A stretch of DNA of 63,721 nucleotides from NCBI RefSeq assembly GCF_019749295.1, contig NZ_JACWFG010000009.1:1-63721 (forward strand). Reading direction: 5' to 3'. Every line of letters begins with the position of its first letter. Positions within the stretch are counted from its first letter, which is position 1. The notes under the pieces were generated by a model. That model saw only the letters and a program-made list of their open reading frames with translations, ran no database searches and was not told where the DNA came from. The DNA comes from Neobacillus niacini. GTDB taxonomy: Bacteria; Bacillota; Bacilli; Bacillales; Cytobacillaceae. A program made the position numbers and the translations under genes. Below are positions 60,790 to 63,721 of this stretch, piece by piece.

Positions 60790-60900
60790 ATGAGTTGGTT
60801 CGGTGGTTGTGGATACGGCGGTGGCTATGGCGGCAGCAGCTTTGTATTAATCGTTGTGTTGTTCATTCTTCTGATCATTGTAGGGGCTTCATTTTGCTAA
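60790..60900 (+). CDS. yjcZ: YjcZ-family sporulation miniprotein
   Basis: A 36-residue protein reading [18 protein letters not shown], then [18 protein letters not shown]. The glycine/tyrosine-rich front and single hydrophobic helix are the signature of the YjcZ family, small proteins found in spore formers and linked to sporulation. It probably inserts in a membrane. The start is ATG 60790 with GGTGGTG six to seven bases upstream. It is too short for usual gene finders. A second miniprotein of arginine-rich type starts 51 bases after its stop. Confidence 0.85.
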   Translation: MSWFGGCGYGGGYGGSSFVLIVVLFILLIIVGASFC

Positions 60901-60951
60901 ATTGTAAGACCAAAAGGCAGGAAGTCTGAAATCAAAGGGGAATCCATACAC

Positions 60952-61059
60952 ATGGGATATTTTCGTAACGATTTTAGAAGAAGAGTGTTTTTCCCTTTTC
61001 AATTCTTATTTTTCCCCTTTGTATTTAAAAGAGAAAGAAGACGACGACGGAGATTCTAA
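60952..61059 (+). CDS. Arginine-rich miniprotein
   Basis: A 35-codon frame MGYFRNDFRRRVFFPFQFLF, then FPFVFKRERRRRRRF. The middle is an aromatic-rich hydrophobic stretch and the end a run of Arg. AAAGGGG lies about 12-14 bases before the ATG, a poor distance, so translation is not certain. If real, a very basic peptide beside a sporulation gene would suggest a spore-associated role, such as nucleic-acid or coat binding, but this is inference. A weak hairpin GGCC/GGCC with T follows at about 61,089. Confidence 0.4.
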   Translation: MGYFRNDFRRRVFFPFQFLFFPFVFKRERRRRRRF

Positions 61060-61244
61060 TGCACAGATGAATTAATCGTATTTCATGGGCCTGCGGGCCT
61101 TCTTTTCTTCTATGGAATCGATCACATAGATATTAACAAGAATGATAGACATGTACTTACATTCCTTTTTGAAAATTCTATAATTTGTTATGATGTACTT
61201 TGTAAGTAAAGTAATTAGAGTATACAAAGGGAGTGCTTAAGAAT

Positions 61245-62051
61245 ATGGAATACATAACACTTAATAATGGGTTAAAAATGCCAATTGTAGGTACAGGTAC
61301 AAATACTTATGGAAAAGAAAATAATGAGTATAACGGGGCTTTAACAAATGAAGTTCCTGAACTCGTATCAGCACTTGAGTTGGGTTACCGTTCAATAGAC
61401 GCAGCCATCATGTACCGAAACGAAGAACTTGTCGGAACAGTTTTAGCAGGAAGCACAGTGCCTCGAGAAGAGTTATTCATTACGACAAAAGTTCCACCTA
61501 ACGAAGAATATATTTCTTCAAAGGAAGCTACTCGAGCGGCTATCGATAACAGTCTAAAAAACTTCCAAACAGACTATCTCGACCTGCTGCTTATTCACTT
61601 CCCTATTGAAGACAAAGTACAACTTAAAAACACTTGGGAAGTCTTTGAAGAATATTACGAAGCGGGCAAACTAAAAGCAATCGGCGTTTCAAACTTTGGA
61701 AAAAATCATCTAGATGAATTGAAAGAATTCGCTAAAGTGAAGCCAGCTGTTAACCAAATACAAGTTAACTTAAAAGAACCTAACGAAGATCTCCTTGCCA
61801 TATTAAAAGACGAGGGCATTACACCTGTTGCATGGGGACCAATGAAAGCCGAAGCCCATCAAAAAGAAGTATTGGATGAAATCGGTAAAGCTTATAAATT
61901 ATCTGGTGCACAAGTCTTATTAAAATACCAGATCCAACGCGGTGTGATCGTTATTCCTAAATCTCACAACCGTGAAAATCAAGCATCTAATATAGATCTT
62001 TTCGATTTCGTATTATCTGCAGAGGATATAGAAAAAATTGAAAATTTATAA
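61245..62051 (+). CDS. Aldo/keto reductase
   Basis: A 268-residue aldo/keto reductase of the AKR5-like group. Tetrad residues: Asp and Tyr in RSIDAAIMYRNEELVG, Lys in LFITTKVPPNE, His in DLLLIHFPIED. The later GVIVIPKSHNRENQASN forms the NADPH phosphate pocket. It reduces an aldehyde or ketone of unknown identity. The start is ATG 61245; GTG 61233 overlaps the ribosome site AAGGGAG. A hairpin (ATCCTAG/CTAGGAT) follows, and after that another dispersed repeat. Not closely similar to the reductase at 31701. Confidence 0.88.
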   Translation: MEYITLNNGLKMPIVGTGTNTYGKENNEYNGALTNEVPELVSALELGYRSIDAAIMYRNEELVGTVLAGSTVPREELFITTKVPPNEEYISSKEATRAAIDNSLKNFQTDYLDLLLIHFPIEDKVQLKNTWEVFEEYYEAGKLKAIGVSNFGKNHLDELKEFAKVKPAVNQIQVNLKEPNEDLLAILKDEGITPVAWGPMKAEAHQKEVLDEIGKAYKLSGAQVLLKYQIQRGVIVIPKSHNRENQASNIDLFDFVLSAEDIEKIENL

Positions 62052-62066
62052 TTAGTCATTCCTTCA

Positions 62067-62103
62067 TCCTAGTGATATGAAAAATATCCTAGGATTTTGA
62101 TTT
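62067..62103 (+). terminator. Terminator after the aldo/keto reductase
   Basis: ATCCTAGTGATAT and ATATCCTAGGAT arms around GAAAA, with a T-rich tail. Confidence 0.55.
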
Positions 62104-62137
62104 TTTCAAAACAATGAGATTGGAGTAATACCTTTTT

Positions 62138-62173
62138 TTATTGAACTAACGAAGCAGGATAGTTCAACAAGAT
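62138..62173 (+). repeat. Dispersed GAACTAACG-type repeat copy
   Basis: TTATTGAACTAACGAAGCAG followed by GATAGTTCAACAAG: TTGAAC and GTTCAA form the inverted outer arms. It is the clearest copy in the window. Confidence 0.65.
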
Positions 62174-62230
62174 TTCTGTATTTATATGGTAAAATATATT
62201 AAATGAAAGAGTATAGGGGAGTAACTTAAA

Positions 62231-62410
62231 ATGACAAGGAGAAAGAATTTATATGTACTATCTTTAATCGTTTTATCCTTACTGATATTGTCAGCAGTGC
62301 TAAATTTTAATTCGTTTAATTATGCAAAAAATGCTTGCATCTACAACGGAAAAACTCCAATAGTTGACAGGACTTTTTTAGCATTTAATTGGAGTGTTTC
62401 TTGTGAATGA
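62231..62410 (+). CDS. Small secreted or membrane-anchored protein
   Basis: A 59-residue protein with a basic start MTRRKNLYVLSLIVLSLLIL, one hydrophobic helix to about residue 24, and a short outside part with two cysteines: NACIYNGKTPIVDRTFLAFN and WSVSCE. The two Cys may form a disulfide. I do not recognise the family, although similar short proteins occur in Bacillus genomes. The start is ATG 62231 with GGGGAG seven to eight bases upstream. It was too short for ordinary gene calling thresholds. Confidence 0.55.
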   Translation: MTRRKNLYVLSLIVLSLLILSAVLNFNSFNYAKNACIYNGKTPIVDRTFLAFNWSVSCE

Positions 62411-62503
62411 TACATCCTTTCTTAATCAAGTAACTTGGCAGTTTACTTGAAGAAGCAATATCATTAGAATGGATTGAAAGGAAATCCATAAAAGAGGTAA
62501 GAA

Positions 62504-62785
62504 ATGTTTGCTTATAAGTATAAAAAGTTAATGAAAGATTTTATAGATGAAGTAATTATTGTTGAGGATTTTGAACGTGACTATCTAAAAACATTTAAAA
62601 ATGATACAGAAGGAATGGATAACACGCTATTCGAAATCCTAAACGGAGTTTTTGCAGCAGTAGATTGTTATTGGCACGAATGTCTTCCTGGACAAGAAAC
62701 AGCTTTTGAAATATCCGAACAACAACTAAGAAAAGAAGTATGTGAAGCATTGGTTAAATTAAATAATTTATTGAATAACCCTTAA
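62504..62785 (+). CDS. Colicin-immunity-like small protein
   Basis: A 93-residue acidic helical protein: MFAYKYKKLMKDFIDEVIIV, FERDYLKTFKNDTEGMD, LFEILNGVFAAVDCYWHECL, then EISEQQLRKEVCEALVKLNN. The order of a helical start, an FxAVDxY-like centre and an EEQLRxEV helix fits the bacterial self-protective colicin-D-like immunity family, but my assignment is tentative. No toxin is next to it. The start is ATG 62504, with AGAGG six bases upstream. If correct it is an orphan immunity gene in accessory DNA. Confidence 0.5.
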   Translation: MFAYKYKKLMKDFIDEVIIVEDFERDYLKTFKNDTEGMDNTLFEILNGVFAAVDCYWHECLPGQETAFEISEQQLRKEVCEALVKLNNLLNNP

Positions 62786-62814
62786 ATTTTATTCAACAAA
62801 TGGGTTGCTTATCT

Positions 62815-62881
62815 TAAAATCGGGATTGCTGGGCGATCCCTTTTGTTCTTCAACTAAAGAAGCAGGTTAGTGCGTTTTTTT
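62815..62881 (+). repeat. Hairpin plus dispersed GAACTAACG-type repeat
   Basis: GGGATTGC and GCGATCCC form a hairpin with a T-rich tail, followed directly by TTCTTCAACTAAAGAAGCAG and GTTAGTG. The hairpin matches that after the GH18 gene at about 31,380. Confidence 0.55.
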
Positions 62882-63052
62882 TTTGTAACCAATTTCACCG
62901 ACAAAGAATTTAAATGTCCATAACCAAAAATATTGAAATCTTGCCTCTGAATATTCTGTTATATTCAAAAATGAGGATAGAACTAAATCTTTTTTATACT
63001 GTTTACTAGTATTTTTTAGATAATCAAACATATTTGAAAGTAGGTCATTAAA

Positions 63053-63613
63053 ATGAGAACTGAAAAAGAGAAAATGTTGGCTGGAGAAATGTACAATCCT
63101 GCTGACCCAATATTATTAAAGGAACGTGAGGAAGCAAGACACAAGGTTAGAATATATAATCAAACTTTAGAAACCGAAGGAGATAAACGTACTAAGTTGT
63201 TAAAGGAATTACTCGGTTCAACTGGTGAGAACCTATATATGGAACCCAATATAAGATTTGATTATGGATATAACACATATGTAGGTGAAAACTTTTTTGC
63301 AAACTTTGACTGTACTATATTAGATGTTTGTGAAGTGCGATTTGGGGATAATTGTTTGCTTGGACCCAATGTACAAATCTATACAGCTACGCATCCACTT
63401 AATCCAACTGAACGTAATTCAGGTAAAGAATATGCAAAACCAATTACTTTCGGGAATAATGTATGGATTGGTGGAAGTGCAGTAATAAATCCAGGAGTTA
63501 CGATAGGTAATAATGTTGTTATTGCAGCAGGTGCAGTAGTCACTAAAAATGTGCCAGATAACGTTGTAGTTGGCGGTAATCCAGCTAAAATAATTAAACA
63601 AATTGAAATATAA
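63053..63613 (+). CDS. maa: Maltose O-acetyltransferase
   Basis: A 186-residue left-handed beta-helix acetyltransferase that moves acetyl from acetyl-CoA to maltose or other sugars. The N-terminal helical cap reads [20 protein letters not shown]. Hexapeptide repeats follow from about residue 70, with the catalytic His in [13 protein letters not shown] and the CoA-binding turns [18 protein letters not shown] and [17 protein letters not shown]. Length and motifs match the Maa/LacA/NodL group. The start is ATG 63053 after GTAGGTC, a weak ribosome site. A dispersed repeat follows. Confidence 0.9.
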   Translation: MRTEKEKMLAGEMYNPADPILLKEREEARHKVRIYNQTLETEGDKRTKLLKELLGSTGENLYMEPNIRFDYGYNTYVGENFFANFDCTILDVCEVRFGDNCLLGPNVQIYTATHPLNPTERNSGKEYAKPITFGNNVWIGGSAVINPGVTIGNNVVIAAGAVVTKNVPDNVVVGGNPAKIIKQIEI

Positions 63614-63616
63614 GTT

Positions 63617-63700
63617 ATGTCCTTGTTGAACTAACGGGGTGCTTTCCTATAAGAGCTGGCTACAAAAAACGGCTGGCTTTTTCTTATTGAACTAAACCAG
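63617..63700 (+). repeat. Dispersed repeat copies at the window end
   Basis: CCTTGTTGAACTAACGGGGT, then a GCTGGCTAC..GGCTGGC stretch with T, then TTATTGAACTAAACCAGC. The GGTGCTTTCCTATAA-type piece also occurs after the MDR gene at 4,758. Confidence 0.55.
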
Positions 63701-63721
63701 CTAATAGTTTGTCAATATTTT

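Noticed and set aside
60717..60929. 70-residue plus-strand frame over yjcZ
   Set aside because: Runs in another register over the clearly recognisable YjcZ frame.
61112..61127. LacI-type operator TGGAATCGATCACA
   Set aside because: One half does not match the sites at 34 kb, and no sugar gene is near.

Overview
The window looks like chromosomal DNA from a low-GC, spore-forming member of the Bacillaceae. The evidence is strong AGGAGG-type ribosome sites, TTG/GTG starts, U-rich hairpin terminators, a perfect CcpA cre site, a YjcZ-family sporulation miniprotein, and families also found in Bacillus (UPF0158, DUF6366, CPCC, DUF6440). The genus cannot be fixed from the sequence alone. No rRNA, tRNA, CRISPR array or prophage module was seen.

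Positions 1-32,700 are accessory sequence made of short, mostly monocistronic genes: NUDIX, UPF0158, TetR, quinone-oxidoreductase-like, two drug-efflux MFS pumps, thioesterase, YjbR, a small siroheme/Fe-S protein, metallo-beta-lactamase fold, VOC, peptidase E, several peptidases, a glycosyltransferase, a GH18 lipoprotein and an aldo/keto reductase. They are mixed with many gene remnants: a truncated SDR, a TetR C-terminus, a frameshifted DUF3895-like gene, a truncated DUF6933-like gene and a DUF6366 gene without a usable start. A TnpB-related gene lies at 5.2-6.8 kb. Several repeat families fill the intergenic DNA: 76-bp tandem operator repeats, a 51-52-bp tandem repeat, GCGGA/TCCGC palindromes and a dispersed GAACTAACG element.

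Positions 32.9-38.9 kb form a sucrose/alpha-glucoside locus: a LacI-type regulator, then a consensus sigma-A promoter overlapped and followed by LacI-type operators, a GH13 alpha-glucosidase, a PTS EIIBC and a GH32 sucrose-6-phosphate hydrolase. Sugar would enter phosphorylated through the EIIBC and be split by the GH32 and/or GH13 enzymes.

Positions 43.3-56.9 kb hold the most unusual system. An AraC regulator and a cre site are followed by an ABC sugar importer (two permeases and a lipoprotein; no ATPase in the window), three different Gfo/Idh/MocA dehydrogenases, three TIM-barrel isomerase/epimerase-family proteins, a 614-residue protein with features of an alpha/alpha-toroid polysaccharide lyase or hydrolase, and a frameshifted 2-hydroxyacid dehydrogenase. 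Repeated pairing of Gfo/Idh/MocA and TIM-barrel enzymes recalls 3-keto-glycoside cleavage pathways. I read this as a candidate oxidative pathway for an unidentified glycoside or uronic-acid oligosaccharide.

Positions 57-63.7 kb return to accessory genes: an Imm59-like immunity gene beside a broken possible toxin gene, a CoA-disulfide-reductase-like flavoprotein, a YwnB-like NAD(P)-binding protein, yjcZ with an arginine-rich miniprotein beside it, an aldo/keto reductase, a small secreted protein, a colicin-immunity-like protein and maltose O-acetyltransferase.
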